From: Variovorax paradoxus
Lineage (GTDB): Bacteria > Pseudomonadota > Gammaproteobacteria > Burkholderiales > Burkholderiaceae_C
Length of the DNA stretch: 64,000 bases
Reading direction: 5' to 3'
Assembly: GCF_030815855.1 (NCBI RefSeq)
Contig: NZ_JAUSXG010000001.1
Coordinates: 4,588,001 to 4,652,000 of the forward strand
The notes below the pieces were generated by a model that had not been told where the DNA came from, did no database searches, and saw only the letters and a program-made list of their open reading frames with translations. The position numbers were made by a program, and so were the translations under genes. Below are positions 36,339 through 45,128 of this stretch, piece after piece (position 1 is the stretch's first letter; each line of letters opens with the position of its first letter).

Positions 36339-37465
36339 CAGTTCATCACTTCCGCGAGCCACTGCGCGAAATGCGTGGGCGTGAGGGCGGCCACATGCAT
36401 GCCCTTGTCTGCGAGGCGCTGCGCCATTTGCCGGTCGTACACGGGGTTGGCCGATTCGTCGAGCGCGGCCAGCCCGAGCAGCTTGACGCGCGCCTGTGCC
36501 ATGCGTTGCACCGCAGCCAGGAGCGGCCCGGGCGCGGCGCCTTCCATGAAGTCGCTGATGAGCGCGAACACGGTGCGCTGCGGGTTGCCCACCAGCGACT
36601 CGCAATACGCCACCGCGCGGCCGATATCTGTGCCGCCGCCGAGCTGCACCGTGAGCAGCACCTCGACCGGATCGTGCACGAGGTGCGTGAGATCGACCAC
36701 GCTGGTGTCGAACACCACCAGCTTCACGCGCACTGCGGGCAGCGAGCTCATGATGCCGGCAATGACGGCGCTGTAGATCACCGAATCCATCATCGAGCCG
36801 CTCTGGTCGACGCAAAGCACCACGTCCCAGGGCAGGTTGCGCTTCACGCGCGCATTGAAGCGCGGATGCTCGATGACGAGTTGCTTGCGCTCCACGTCGT
36901 AGTGCTTCAGATTGGCCGCGATGGTGGCGCGCGCATCGAAGTTCTGCGCGCTCTTGATGTGCGAGCGCCGCATGCGGTTGCGCCGGCCGACGAGCGCGTT
37001 GACAAAGTCGTTCTTGAGCTTGCGCGTGATCTCGTCGACGGTTTTCTGGATCACCTCGCGCACCGCGTCGCGCATCTGGCCCGACAGCCGCCCGCGCATG
37101 CCCAGCAGCGCCTTGGCGAGGCCTGGCGTGGCGTCGAGCGAGCGCAGCACTGCCGGGTCGGAGAGCAGGTCGGTCAGCTGGTAGCGATCGATCGCCTGCG
37201 TCTGCATGCGCTCGAACACCTCTTGTGGAAAGAGACTGCGCGAACGGTTGAGCCAGTCGACCGCGCGCAACTGGCTCGGGTCGAGCGAACCCGGCCCGCC
37301 ATTGGGCTTGGCCAGGCCGCGGCCTTCGTATTCACGGCCGTAGAGATATTCGAGGGCCTGGTCGAGCCTCCAGTCGCCCGCCGAGAACTGCGTTTGCGAC
37401 AGGGGTTGCGCCGCATAGCGGCCGAGGATCAGGCGCCAGCGGCGCAGGGTTTCTTCGGACGACAT
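36338..37465 (-). CDS. yehP: vWA-domain protein (YehP/CoxE-like)
   Basis: 375 residues. The von Willebrand A domain has an intact metal site: DQSGSMMDS, then the threonine in QLGGGTDIGRA and the aspartate in ISDFMEG. The N-terminal half is helical (ETLRRWRLILGRYA). vWA proteins partner MoxR ATPases as substrate adaptors. The start MSSEETLRRW gives a good domain boundary, but no clear ribosome site is visible; a longer reading to 37576 is possible. It is the first gene of the operon. Confidence 0.83.
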   Translation of the reverse strand: MSSEETLRRWRLILGRYAAQPLSQTQFSAGDWRLDQALEYLYGREYEGRGLAKPNGGPGSLDPSQLRAVDWLNRSRSLFPQEVFERMQTQAIDRYQLTDLLSDPAVLRSLDATPGLAKALLGMRGRLSGQMRDAVREVIQKTVDEITRKLKNDFVNALVGRRNRMRRSHIKSAQNFDARATIAANLKHYDVERKQLVIEHPRFNARVKRNLPWDVVLCVDQSGSMMDSVIYSAVIAGIMSSLPAVRVKLVVFDTSVVDLTHLVHDPVEVLLTVQLGGGTDIGRAVAYCESLVGNPQRTVFALISDFMEGAAPGPLLAAVQRMAQARVKLLGLAALDESANPVYDRQMAQRLADKGMHVAALTPTHFAQWLAEVMN

Positions 37466-37731
37466 GCGCAATGCGTTCGCAAGGACGGGTGGAAGGAACT
37501 GTCGGGGGGAGGAGCGCCGGCAGCTTATCAGACGGCAGCGCATGTCATGCTCACGCCTTCCTCGGCTCTTCTTCATGACCAGGCCTCGCCCGTCCGTTGC
37601 ACTGATCGCACATCTGTCCGGGCAAGTGGCGGGCTACGCATTCACCTCGCCCGACGGCCGATATCAGGCCGCGGAAGTCGGCGGCGACACAGAGTGATCG
37701 TCGATTTGCGGGAGCGACGGCAGCAACGGGC

Positions 37732-38285
37732 ATGTACGACCGCGTTGCTGCCGTTGAAACAATGCAGGCAACGCAAGCGACAAAAGCGCCGAGCGTGCCG
37801 CCGTCACCAACAGCGTCGGGCCAGGAAATCGCCACCCTGAAAGCTGCCATTGAAGCTTGTGTGCAGGTCGGCCGAGCCGTACCCCCACAATATTCAGATG
37901 GCTCGATGACCAAAGGCTTCGATGCCCACAACAACCCCATTTCTGGCCGCGTGCAAAACAACGTGCGCTATCAAGGCGAGATGCCTGCTCGTTACGCGTT
38001 CAACAAGTGCATGGTGGGCAAGGGCATGTCCCTCAGGCGTCGATCCACAGCGCGGGTCACGCCTCCAACTCCTTTTGGGGCGCAGGCTCTGCCAGGTCAT
38101 CAGGGGCCGGACACGGACTCGTGAACGCTACATACGCCGGGTCGATCTTCGCGGGTGCCGAGAAGATCGGAGAACGCTGGTTCTATCAGGTGTGGAAATG
38201 CGAGATGGCGGTCCTCCGCGAGAGTGAGCAAAAAGGGCAACGCGGAGATCATTCCGCGCGGTACGTTCTCTGGACGTTGCGCTGA
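37732..38285 (+). pseudogene. Hypothetical protein, probable frameshift
   Basis: The first frame reads EIATLKAAIEACVQVGRAVP to YAFNKCMVGKGMSL, then turns to low-quality text. A second frame continues from about 38035 with SIHSAGHASNSFWGAGSARS and WFYQVWKCEMAVLRE to 38285. Together they give a plausible 180-residue protein with several cysteines. An indel between 38025 and 38045 would join them. The true start is not clear and no ribosome site is seen. Not recognised. Confidence 0.4.
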
Positions 38286-38446
38286 GCCAGCAGCCTGCTT
38301 CCAGCAACCACTACGTCACAGGTAACGCGCGGTTGCATTTCCATCAATGCGTTTGTATCCTCCGCTGCCCCGTTCAAACGCGCGATGCGTTTGAGGGCGA
38401 CGGCGCTGCTTTCATTCGCCGCCAAACCTCTAGTTCAAAAGTTCCA

Positions 38447-39916
38447 ATGAACCACACTCAGCGCCGTAGTTCGTCTCGAGTAAAGCACGTCATCTTGCTT
38501 TGCCTGGTCGCCGTGCTCACCGCCTGCGGCGGCGGCGGTGGTGGTGGAGGTGGCTTCTTGCCGATCATTCCCGTGACGCCCGTCGCGCCGCCTGAGACGC
38601 CGCCCGCCACGCCGCCCGAAACGCCGCCCGAAACGCCGCCTGAGGCCCCGCCGCAAGCTTACACAGTCGGGGGATCCGTCACCGGATTGATCGGAAGCGG
38701 ACTTGTCCTTCAGAACAATGGCACCGATGACTTGCCCGTTGCAGCCGACGGCACCTTCATCTTTTCGACACAGCTCGCCACGGGCGCGAACTACGCTGTC
38801 ACGGTGAAGAGCCAATCGAAGATCCTCACGCGCGTATGCACCGTAACCGATGGCACTGGGACGATTGCGAATGCCGCTGTCACCAACGTGGCCGTGAAGT
38901 GCACTTCTCCCCCTGCTCGCTTTGCCTACGTTGCTTCCACCGCTACCAACGAGCTCACTGGTTACATCATCGATCCCTCTTCGGGAGCATTGAGTGCCAT
39001 GTCCGCGCCGCCTGTGGCAACAGGGAACACGCCAATCTTCACGGTTCTGCACCCTTCGGGTCGATTCGCCTACGTGTTGAACGTGAGCGGCGACAGCATC
39101 TCCAGCTTCACGATCGACGGCACGTCTGGCGCCCTCGGCCCGATGACCGTTCCTGTGACCTCAACTCCCCCGTTTCCAGTCGCCATGGCGGTGGAACCAA
39201 CAGGTCGCTTCGCCTATGTGATCACAACAACGGGCATCTCTAGCTATACCATTGATCAAACGACAGGTGCCTTGAGCGCCACCGGAACGCCTGTAGCGCT
39301 GGCATCGCCGCTCGGTCCACAACTGATGACGGCTGACCCGACGGGGCGCTTTGTGTACGCGATCAGTGCCGGCACCAACGAGGTATTGTCCTTTGCCATC
39401 AATCAGACTACTGGCGATCTGACTGCAAACGGAACGCCGGCCACAGCAGCAAGCAGCGCGCTGGGTATTGCCGTGGATCCCACCGGCAGATTTGCCTATG
39501 TGCCAGACCCTTCCAGCAGCACCATCGCAATGTTCTCCATCGATGCCACGAGCGGTGCGCTGACCCCGCTGGCCATCCCAGGGATCAACACACCGAATCC
39601 GGTCGGCCTCCTCACGGTGGCTCCATCGGGACGGTTTGCCTATGCTGCGGATTACGTCGGCGGACAGGTGTTGATCTATGCAATCGATGCCACGTCGGGA
39701 GCACTCAGTTCGGCCCCTGTATCGAGCGTAGCCGCGGGGATCAACCCCCAATACATCGCCCTGGACCCATCTGGCCGATTCGCCTATGTTCAGAACGCCT
39801 CAGGCGCAACCGTCCTTGGCTTCAATATCGATGCCGATTCCGGCGCATTGAGCCCGATGGCTGTCCCGCCGTTTGCGCTGCCCTTCGGGGCCTCGCTCTT
39901 CGTGCTCTCAAGGTAG
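38447..39916 (+). CDS. Lipoprotein with lactonase-like seven-bladed beta-propeller
   Basis: 489 residues. The signal peptide ends in a lipobox (VLTACGGGG), so the protein is lipidated and held in the envelope. A glycine run and a PPETPPATPPETPPETPPEA linker follow, then a small carboxypeptidase-regulatory-like domain (YTVGGSVTGLIGSGLVLQNN) and about seven repeats of RFAYVxN...SxYTID..TGALxxxGTP, the pattern of 6-phosphogluconolactonase/YVTN-like propellers. Catalysis is doubtful; propellers of this kind often serve in adhesion or binding. Confidence 0.85.
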   Translation: MNHTQRRSSSRVKHVILLCLVAVLTACGGGGGGGGGFLPIIPVTPVAPPETPPATPPETPPETPPEAPPQAYTVGGSVTGLIGSGLVLQNNGTDDLPVAADGTFIFSTQLATGANYAVTVKSQSKILTRVCTVTDGTGTIANAAVTNVAVKCTSPPARFAYVASTATNELTGYIIDPSSGALSAMSAPPVATGNTPIFTVLHPSGRFAYVLNVSGDSISSFTIDGTSGALGPMTVPVTSTPPFPVAMAVEPTGRFAYVITTTGISSYTIDQTTGALSATGTPVALASPLGPQLMTADPTGRFVYAISAGTNEVLSFAINQTTGDLTANGTPATAASSALGIAVDPTGRFAYVPDPSSSTIAMFSIDATSGALTPLAIPGINTPNPVGLLTVAPSGRFAYAADYVGGQVLIYAIDATSGALSSAPVSSVAAGINPQYIALDPSGRFAYVQNASGATVLGFNIDADSGALSPMAVPPFALPFGASLFVLSR

Positions 39917-40010
39917 GTAACCCTGTTGCTCAATGCGGCGAAGCTCGGAAGGGCGACGCGGCCGGCTGAATCCGCACTAGCTATTTGGGCATCCGAGCAA
40001 GTTCTACAGC

Positions 40011-40307
40011 ATGGTCGTCCAGCGCGGATCTCTGCTTGTTGAGATGGTCGAGACGGCGGATGCGCATCGATGGGGCAGCGCGACCATGCGCTTCCGCTAC
40101 ACCGCGGAGATCCACGACCTTCAGCTCACTGGCGAAGACACTCGCTCCGAGGACTACGAGACGGGCGAACAGGAGCGCTGCAGCACCAACCGCCTGACCG
40201 GTCAGTACATCTCAACGACGCGCATCAAAGGCAAGACCAAGACATCGACGCGGCAACTCACGCCGCCCGCTCGGCCGGCTTTGAACGGCTGGGCTTGCAA
40301 CGGTTGA
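40011..40307 (+). pseudogene. Hypothetical protein, probably N-terminally truncated
   Basis: 98 residues. An in-frame stop lies 10 codons before the first ATG, but the codons between (LFGHPSKFYS) look like coding text, so the beginning seems lost. Cysteines lie in ERCSTNRLTG and the final WACNG. Not recognised; no signal. It ends just before the interrupted repeat and MITE-like insertion. Confidence 0.4.
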
Positions 40308-40334
40308 TACGCGCGTCTATAGCCGGAGACTCCT

Positions 40335-40519
40335 GACGGCCGATTGTGTTGAAAAACTCGGTCGGGCAAGTCTTGGGCACGTTTTCGGGGTACTTCACCC
40401 CTTGCCTTGAGTGAGATCGTCGATCCTAGGCCGTTCTGTGAGGTCGATTTTTCAATGGTCTCAGACTGTCTAGCAACCTTCGAGTTTTTCAACACAATCG
40501 GCCAGGACCGGTCGTTCGG
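40335..40519 (+). repeat. Dispersed repeat, copy G, split by a MITE-like insertion
   Basis: The pieces GACGGCC (40335-40341) and GGCCAGGACCGGTCGTTCGG (40500-40519) rejoin, after removal of one GGCC and 158 bases, to give CTGACGGCCAGGACCGGTCG, nearly identical to copy C at 19672. Confidence 0.65.
40342..40499. mobile_element. MITE-like non-autonomous element with 19-bp terminal inverted repeats
   Basis: GATTGTGTTGAAAAACTCG at 40342-40360 is perfectly inverted at 40481-40499. Direct copies of GGCC flank it on both sides (40338-40341, 40500-40503), which look like a 4-base target duplication. The 158-base body has no ORF. The ends resemble insertion-sequence termini that I recall from IS1182-like elements, but the family was not checked. 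Confidence 0.7.
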
Positions 40520-40540
40520 CGCGGGCACTCTTTCATCGAA

Positions 40541-40927
40541 ATGTTCATTCGCTTTGTAATCCACAGCAACGACATCGACTCCGGACGAAGGCAGGGGTTG
40601 TTTCAGGCCCTTGGAGAACTCGAGACACAAGGATTGCTCCTGGAGCACGAAGTTGAGCGCTATTACGAACTTCGTGACTGGTTCCGAAAAAATCTTCGCA
40701 AGCCCGTGAGCTTCACTCGCTCATCCAAACCGCACGCGAAGAAGGTGGCGCTCAGTTGGTTCAAGGACACTGCAACACAGCACATCGGCATGATGCGTGG
40801 TCTGGTTAGGGTGCTGGAAGCGCACGATGTGATGGTTGAAATCCTGCGTAGCGACCGACCTGGCTATGTTGTCTACGAGGACGAATTTCAAGTCGCGGCT
40901 GAACCATTCAACGAGACACTTACCTAG
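40541..40927 (+). CDS. Hypothetical protein, widespread uncharacterised family
   Basis: 128 residues. MFIRFVIHSNDIDSGRRQG, YYELRDWFRKNLRKPVSFTR and ILRSDRPGYVVYEDEFQVAA form a pattern I have seen in conserved hypothetical proteins across Proteobacteria. Cytosolic, no known motif. It starts 22 bases after the reconstituted repeat. Function unknown. Confidence 0.65.
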   Translation: MFIRFVIHSNDIDSGRRQGLFQALGELETQGLLLEHEVERYYELRDWFRKNLRKPVSFTRSSKPHAKKVALSWFKDTATQHIGMMRGLVRVLEAHDVMVEILRSDRPGYVVYEDEFQVAAEPFNETLT

Positions 40928-40971
40928 CCTCGTTCGGAGCAGTCCGGACCGAGTCACTGCCATTGGAGGTC

Positions 40972-41322
40972 ATGTTGAGATTCATCATCCTTTCGGCGCT
41001 GGTCTTGATATGCCAGGTCGCCACGGCGGAAACCGTCCAAGTCAAATATCACGGTATCGTTTCACTTGACGCCTTCGCGTGCGAGGACGTTAAAGAGAGC
41101 GGTGACGTTTCGCGCATTTGCTACGACAAGGCAGAGCGGTACATGGTAATTCGGCTCAAGACGGCCTACTATCACTACTGCGAAATCGACGCCGCGACTG
41201 TGCAGGGCCTCCAAAGGGCCAGTTCGAAGCGGCAGTTCTTCGAAGTCCGCATTCGCGGAAGTGGCGGGGACGGACCGTTTGACTGCAGGACACGCCCTAT
41301 CCCGAAGAAGTATCGGCAGTAA
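40972..41322 (+). CDS. KTSC-domain periplasmic protein
   Basis: 116 residues. A Sec signal peptide (MLRFIILSALVLICQVATA) is followed by VQVKYHGIVSLDAFACEDVK and CYDKAERYMVIRLKTAYYHY, the KTSC domain (named for lysine tRNA synthetase C-terminus-like), with paired cysteines ACED/ICYD/YCEID/DCRT. TTGGAGG precedes the ATG. Small KTSC proteins occur in envelopes and accessory regions; their role is unknown. Confidence 0.7.
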   Translation: MLRFIILSALVLICQVATAETVQVKYHGIVSLDAFACEDVKESGDVSRICYDKAERYMVIRLKTAYYHYCEIDAATVQGLQRASSKRQFFEVRIRGSGGDGPFDCRTRPIPKKYRQ

Positions 41323-41340
41323 ATTTTTTGCGTCGGCAAT

Positions 41341-41361
41341 CCGCAGAACCGTCATTCGCGT
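41341..41361 (+). repeat. Degenerate dispersed repeat after the KTSC gene
   Basis: CCGCAGAACCGTCATTCGCG resembles the repeat with one base missing. Weak match. Confidence 0.35.
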
Positions 41362-41532
41362 CCACCTAGGCTCCGTGGACTCTCTGCTGCTCCGGCCCTC
41401 TTCGCCAGTGTGAATGCGAAATAATTCCCGGCGCTGCAACTTTCGTGTACTTACGGTGGCGGTACAAGAGCTTACATAATCCCCGCAAAAGCCTGCCCTC
41501 AATCCGAGCGGCCAGCCTCTTCAGGGAGCCTC

Positions 41533-41589
41533 ATGTCCATTCTTACCGGTATGCGCGCGCCTGCGCGCGCGCATCAATTGCTGCAATGA
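41533..41589 (+). CDS. Possible 18-codon upstream ORF overlapping vgrG
   Basis: MSILTGMRAPARAHQLLQ, with GGGAG just before its ATG; its TGA overlaps the vgrG ATG. vgrG itself has no visible ribosome site, so this ORF may deliver ribosomes to it. Confidence 0.4.
   Translation: MSILTGMRAPARAHQLLQ
41551..41574 (+). promoter_or_regulatory. GC hairpin 11 bases before vgrG start
   Basis: ATGCGCGCGC (41551-41560) pairs perfectly with GCGCGCGCAT (41565-41574) around a 4-base loop. It lies inside the upstream ORF and could control access to the vgrG start. Confidence 0.5.
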
Positions 41590-43958
41590 AGCGGCGCGTC
41601 ACGATCCAGACTCCGCTGGGCGACGCGCTGAAGTTCCAACGCCTGATGGGGCGCGAAGCGCTCAGCCAAGCCTATGCGTTCGACATCGACCTGCTGAGCA
41701 ACAGTAACTCTCTCGATCCAAAGGTGCTGCTCGGCAAGTCCGCCACGGTCACGATGCAAACCGAATCTGGCATCCGGCACCTCTGCGGGCTGGTCACCCG
41801 ATTCGGTCTGGCGCAGGAAGATGCCCGCCAGTCCTTCTACAAGATGCGCCTGCGCCCCTGGCTGTGGCTCGCCACCCGGCGCAGTGACTTCCGCATCTTC
41901 CAGGACCAGACCGTTCCCGAGATCCTGGAGGCGGTCCTCGGCCGCTACGGCCATCCGCTCGAGCTGAAGCTCAGCCGCGGCTACCGGGCCTGGAACTACT
42001 GCGTCCAGTACGGCGAAGACGACTTTGCGTTTGTCTCGCGTCTGTGCGAACACGAGGGCATCTATTTCTTCTTCCGGCACGAGGCCGAGCAGCACGTGCT
42101 GGTCTTTGCCGACGACGTCGCAAGCTCGCATGGCCCCTTGCCCGGCGGCGAGACCGTGCGCTACCACCCGCACGAGAAGGCCGGCATGACCGGCGGCCTC
42201 GACCCGAGTGAGCGCATCACCGAGTGGGAGCAGGCCGACGAGATCCGTTCGGGCCATCACTACCGCGACCATTTCGACTTCGAGCACCCGCGGGCCGACC
42301 TCTCCAGCCTGCGGCAGATGCCACCTGGCCATGACCATGATGCCTACGAGCAGTACGAGTGGCCCGGCGACTACACCCGGCACGAGGACGGCGAGGTCTA
42401 CGCACGCATCCGCAATGAAGAGCAGCTGAGCGAGCGCAGCCGCGCCAGAGGGCGTTCCAACCTGCGGGAGCTGGCGCCGGGCTACACGATGCGGCTGGCC
42501 CATCATCCGCGGCACGACCAGAACCAGCAATACCTGCTGCTCGGCGTGAGCTACCACCTGCGGGAGAACGTCGAAGCCAGCGAGGGCGTCGGGCGCACCG
42601 AAGGCTCGGTGCAGCACTTCGCCTTCGAGGTGCAGCCCACCAGCCTTGCGTGGCGCCCCGCCCGCGCCACACCGAAACCGCGCACGCATGGTCCGCAGAC
42701 CGCGGTCGTGGTTGGCCCGGCCGGCGAGGAGATCTGGACCGATCAGTACGGCCGCGTGAAGGTGCAATTCCACTGGGACCGTGTGGGTGAGCACGACGAG
42801 CACTCCAGCTGCTGGGTGCGCGTGTCCACGGCATGGGCGGGCGCCACGTTCGGCGGCGCGGCCTTGCCCCGCATCGGCCAAGAGGTCATCGTCGACTTCC
42901 TCAACGGCGACCCCGATCACCCGATCGTCACCGGTCGCGTGCACAACGCCGACCAGATGCCCGCGTGGCAGCTGCCCGACCAGAAGCACCTCTCGGGGAT
43001 TCGCAGCCGGGAGCTGGATGGCGGGCGCAGCAACCACCTGGTGCTCGATGACTCGGAGGGAAAGATCCAGGCGCAGCTCAAGAGCGATCACCAGAGCTCC
43101 AGCCTGAGCCTGGGTCATATCGCACGCATCGAAGACACGGCCGGTCGCAAGGACCTGCGCGGCCAGGGCTTCGAGCTGCGTACGGATGGGCACGGTGCCG
43201 TGCGCGCCGCCAAGGGATTGCTGGTGACGTCCGAGTCACGCCTAAACGCGCAGGCACACACCACCGACATAGGCGAGACCATCGCTCGCCTTGCGCAGGG
43301 AGGAAACCTGCATGAGGGCCTGTCCGATGCCGCCCAGCGAGCCGAGGCTCACGAATCGGGCGACCAGGACGAGGTGGCCAAAGCCCTGAAGGCACAGACC
43401 GACGCGATCAAAGGCAACGGCGGGAACAGGGAGCACGGAATCTTCCCGGAATTCCAGGATCCGCATCTCACGCTGGCCAGTCCGGTTGGCATTCAAAGCA
43501 CGGCGCAGGGTTCGAGCCATGTCGTGAGCGGCGAGCACACCGCCATCACCAGTGGCGGCCACACCAGCGTGAGCGCTGGGAAGAGTTTCCTCGTGTCTGC
43601 AAAGGACGCCGTACGCCTGTTTGCCTCCAAGGCCGGCATCCGCATGACCGCCGCGAAGGATGACGTCGACATCAGAGCATTGAAGGCCAGCATCGACGTT
43701 CTCGCCAAGCTCAACATCAAGCTGGAAGCCAACCGCATCACGATCACGGCCAAGGAAGAGGTGCTGGTCAACGGCGGCTCCAGCTACACCCGGTGGAATG
43801 CGGATGGCATCGAGCACGGCACCAACGGCCTTTGGCGCGAGCACGCCGCTTCGCACAGCCTTCTCGGACCGAAGAGCCTGCCACCGTCCAATGGCTACGA
43901 GGCCAAGTGCGAACTGCAGGACAGCGGCGCAGCGGGTAGCGCGTCGGCCTCGCGCTGA
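41586..43958 (+). CDS. vgrG: VgrG, type VI secretion spike protein
   Basis: 790 residues. The N-terminal gp27-like part starts MKRRVTIQTPLGDALKFQRL and includes YGEDDFAFVSRLCEHEGIYF. The gp5-like OB domain lies at about 380-470 (DQYGRVKVQFHWDR, RIGQEVIVDFLNGDPDHPIV), and DUF2345/beta-helix text follows (VSGEHTAITSGGHTSV, ALKASIDVLAKLNIKLEANR). It would form the needle tip carrying the effector encoded downstream. Core type VI genes are not in this window, so it is an orphan vgrG island. The stop overlaps the next ATG (TGATG). Confidence 0.92.
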   Translation: MKRRVTIQTPLGDALKFQRLMGREALSQAYAFDIDLLSNSNSLDPKVLLGKSATVTMQTESGIRHLCGLVTRFGLAQEDARQSFYKMRLRPWLWLATRRSDFRIFQDQTVPEILEAVLGRYGHPLELKLSRGYRAWNYCVQYGEDDFAFVSRLCEHEGIYFFFRHEAEQHVLVFADDVASSHGPLPGGETVRYHPHEKAGMTGGLDPSERITEWEQADEIRSGHHYRDHFDFEHPRADLSSLRQMPPGHDHDAYEQYEWPGDYTRHEDGEVYARIRNEEQLSERSRARGRSNLRELAPGYTMRLAHHPRHDQNQQYLLLGVSYHLRENVEASEGVGRTEGSVQHFAFEVQPTSLAWRPARATPKPRTHGPQTAVVVGPAGEEIWTDQYGRVKVQFHWDRVGEHDEHSSCWVRVSTAWAGATFGGAALPRIGQEVIVDFLNGDPDHPIVTGRVHNADQMPAWQLPDQKHLSGIRSRELDGGRSNHLVLDDSEGKIQAQLKSDHQSSSLSLGHIARIEDTAGRKDLRGQGFELRTDGHGAVRAAKGLLVTSESRLNAQAHTTDIGETIARLAQGGNLHEGLSDAAQRAEAHESGDQDEVAKALKAQTDAIKGNGGNREHGIFPEFQDPHLTLASPVGIQSTAQGSSHVVSGEHTAITSGGHTSVSAGKSFLVSAKDAVRLFASKAGIRMTAAKDDVDIRALKASIDVLAKLNIKLEANRITITAKEEVLVNGGSSYTRWNADGIEHGTNGLWREHAASHSLLGPKSLPPSNGYEAKCELQDSGAAGSASASR

Positions 43959-45124
43959 TGGATAGCCTGTTGCCCGTTCCCCCGGATGCCTCGCTTCTGC
44001 TGCGCAGTCTGCAAAAGGGCTTCGCCAGGTCGCGCACGCGGGCGTTGCCTGCGCAGGCATCGGTCGCCGGTCCCCTGTCGGCCTTCCTGGTGCTAGATCG
44101 CTGGCGAGACAACCCGCTCGCCGAGCATCTGCAGGAGCACCATCCGCTGTTGGCCGACGAGCGAGTCGACGTGCCCGACGAGATTTACCGCGGACGCCCC
44201 GAAGCCGCGCCCGCCCTCGTGCCCCTGCCCGAAGACTGGGCGGTCGATGCGCCGGGTGCCAGCACCCAGGCCGTCCTGCACACGGTGTCCCTCGCGCTTG
44301 CCGCGGCACGGCTGCAGAGCGAGCGCCGCATGGTGGATCAGATGTTGTGCGCCGTCGTCTTCAGTCCCGTTACACCCGCGAGCATCGCGATGCACTGGAC
44401 CCGCCTGGGCTTTCAGACCTCGCCAGTTGACGGGAAAGACAAGTTGTTCCGCTACCAGGATGCGCGCGTCATGCAGCGCGCGTGGCCGTTGCTCGATGAG
44501 GAGCAGCGCGTGCAGTGGCTCGGACCAGTGACAGAGTGGTGGGCGTTGAGCCAACCCTGGCGGCCTTGGTCCTTCGCCGAAGCATTCGCTACGGGTGGAG
44601 AAATACCTGCCAGCAGTGGCGAAGATGCGTCCGAGTGGTTCGTTGCCACCCGGCCAGTGTTGTCCCGGGCTGCGGCTCGGGAACCACAGCGCGAAACCAT
44701 GCGCCACCTTCTGCGTTTGGATCAATGGCACGCGACACATGGCGCAACGACGGGCACGCGGCTGTGGCTGAGCATGGCTTCGCGACGAATCCCCATCCAA
44801 CGGCAGCCCGATGGAGAGACGATGACGCGACTCCTTCGCCTGGGAGCAGAACTGGGTTTGATCCAGGAATCGGATCTATCGGAATTCGTCGACGCCTCAT
44901 GGCAGGCACATCACTACGATGAGCGGCTCATCCCTCGTGATTGGTCGGCGCCTCGGGATGCGGCCGTGCTGCGGCAGGCGCTTTCCCTGATGCATCCGAC
45001 ACCCGCAGCCTCAAGTCAGCCGGACAACAGCCGTGTTGCTTCAATTGGCTTTGCCAGTGCGCTGTATGAAGCCGAGCAAGCCCTCTCAAGCTCGCACCAC
45101 CCGAAATTTCTGCGAAGAAGCTGA
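43958..45124 (+). CDS. DUF4123 type VI effector adaptor (Tap/TEC-like)
   Basis: 388 residues. Matches DUF4123 text in FLVLDRWRDNPLAEHLQEHH and later MLCAVVFSPVTPASIAMHW, known to load effectors onto VgrG without being secreted. It starts on the last base of vgrG and is followed by the effector gene after 4 bases, the usual vgrG-tap-effector order. Cytosolic, no signal. Confidence 0.82.
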   Translation: MDSLLPVPPDASLLLRSLQKGFARSRTRALPAQASVAGPLSAFLVLDRWRDNPLAEHLQEHHPLLADERVDVPDEIYRGRPEAAPALVPLPEDWAVDAPGASTQAVLHTVSLALAAARLQSERRMVDQMLCAVVFSPVTPASIAMHWTRLGFQTSPVDGKDKLFRYQDARVMQRAWPLLDEEQRVQWLGPVTEWWALSQPWRPWSFAEAFATGGEIPASSGEDASEWFVATRPVLSRAAAREPQRETMRHLLRLDQWHATHGATTGTRLWLSMASRRIPIQRQPDGETMTRLLRLGAELGLIQESDLSEFVDASWQAHHYDERLIPRDWSAPRDAAVLRQALSLMHPTPAASSQPDNSRVASIGFASALYEAEQALSSSHHPKFLRRS

Positions 45125-45128
45125 AGCC

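Noticed and set aside
37575..37697. 40-codon ORF (MTRPRPSVALIAHLSGQVAG...)
   Set aside because: No ribosome site and no recognised family; too short to support.
38600..38660. CRISPR-like short repeats in the lipoprotein gene
   Set aside because: They are in-frame codons for the PPETPP linker, without spacers.
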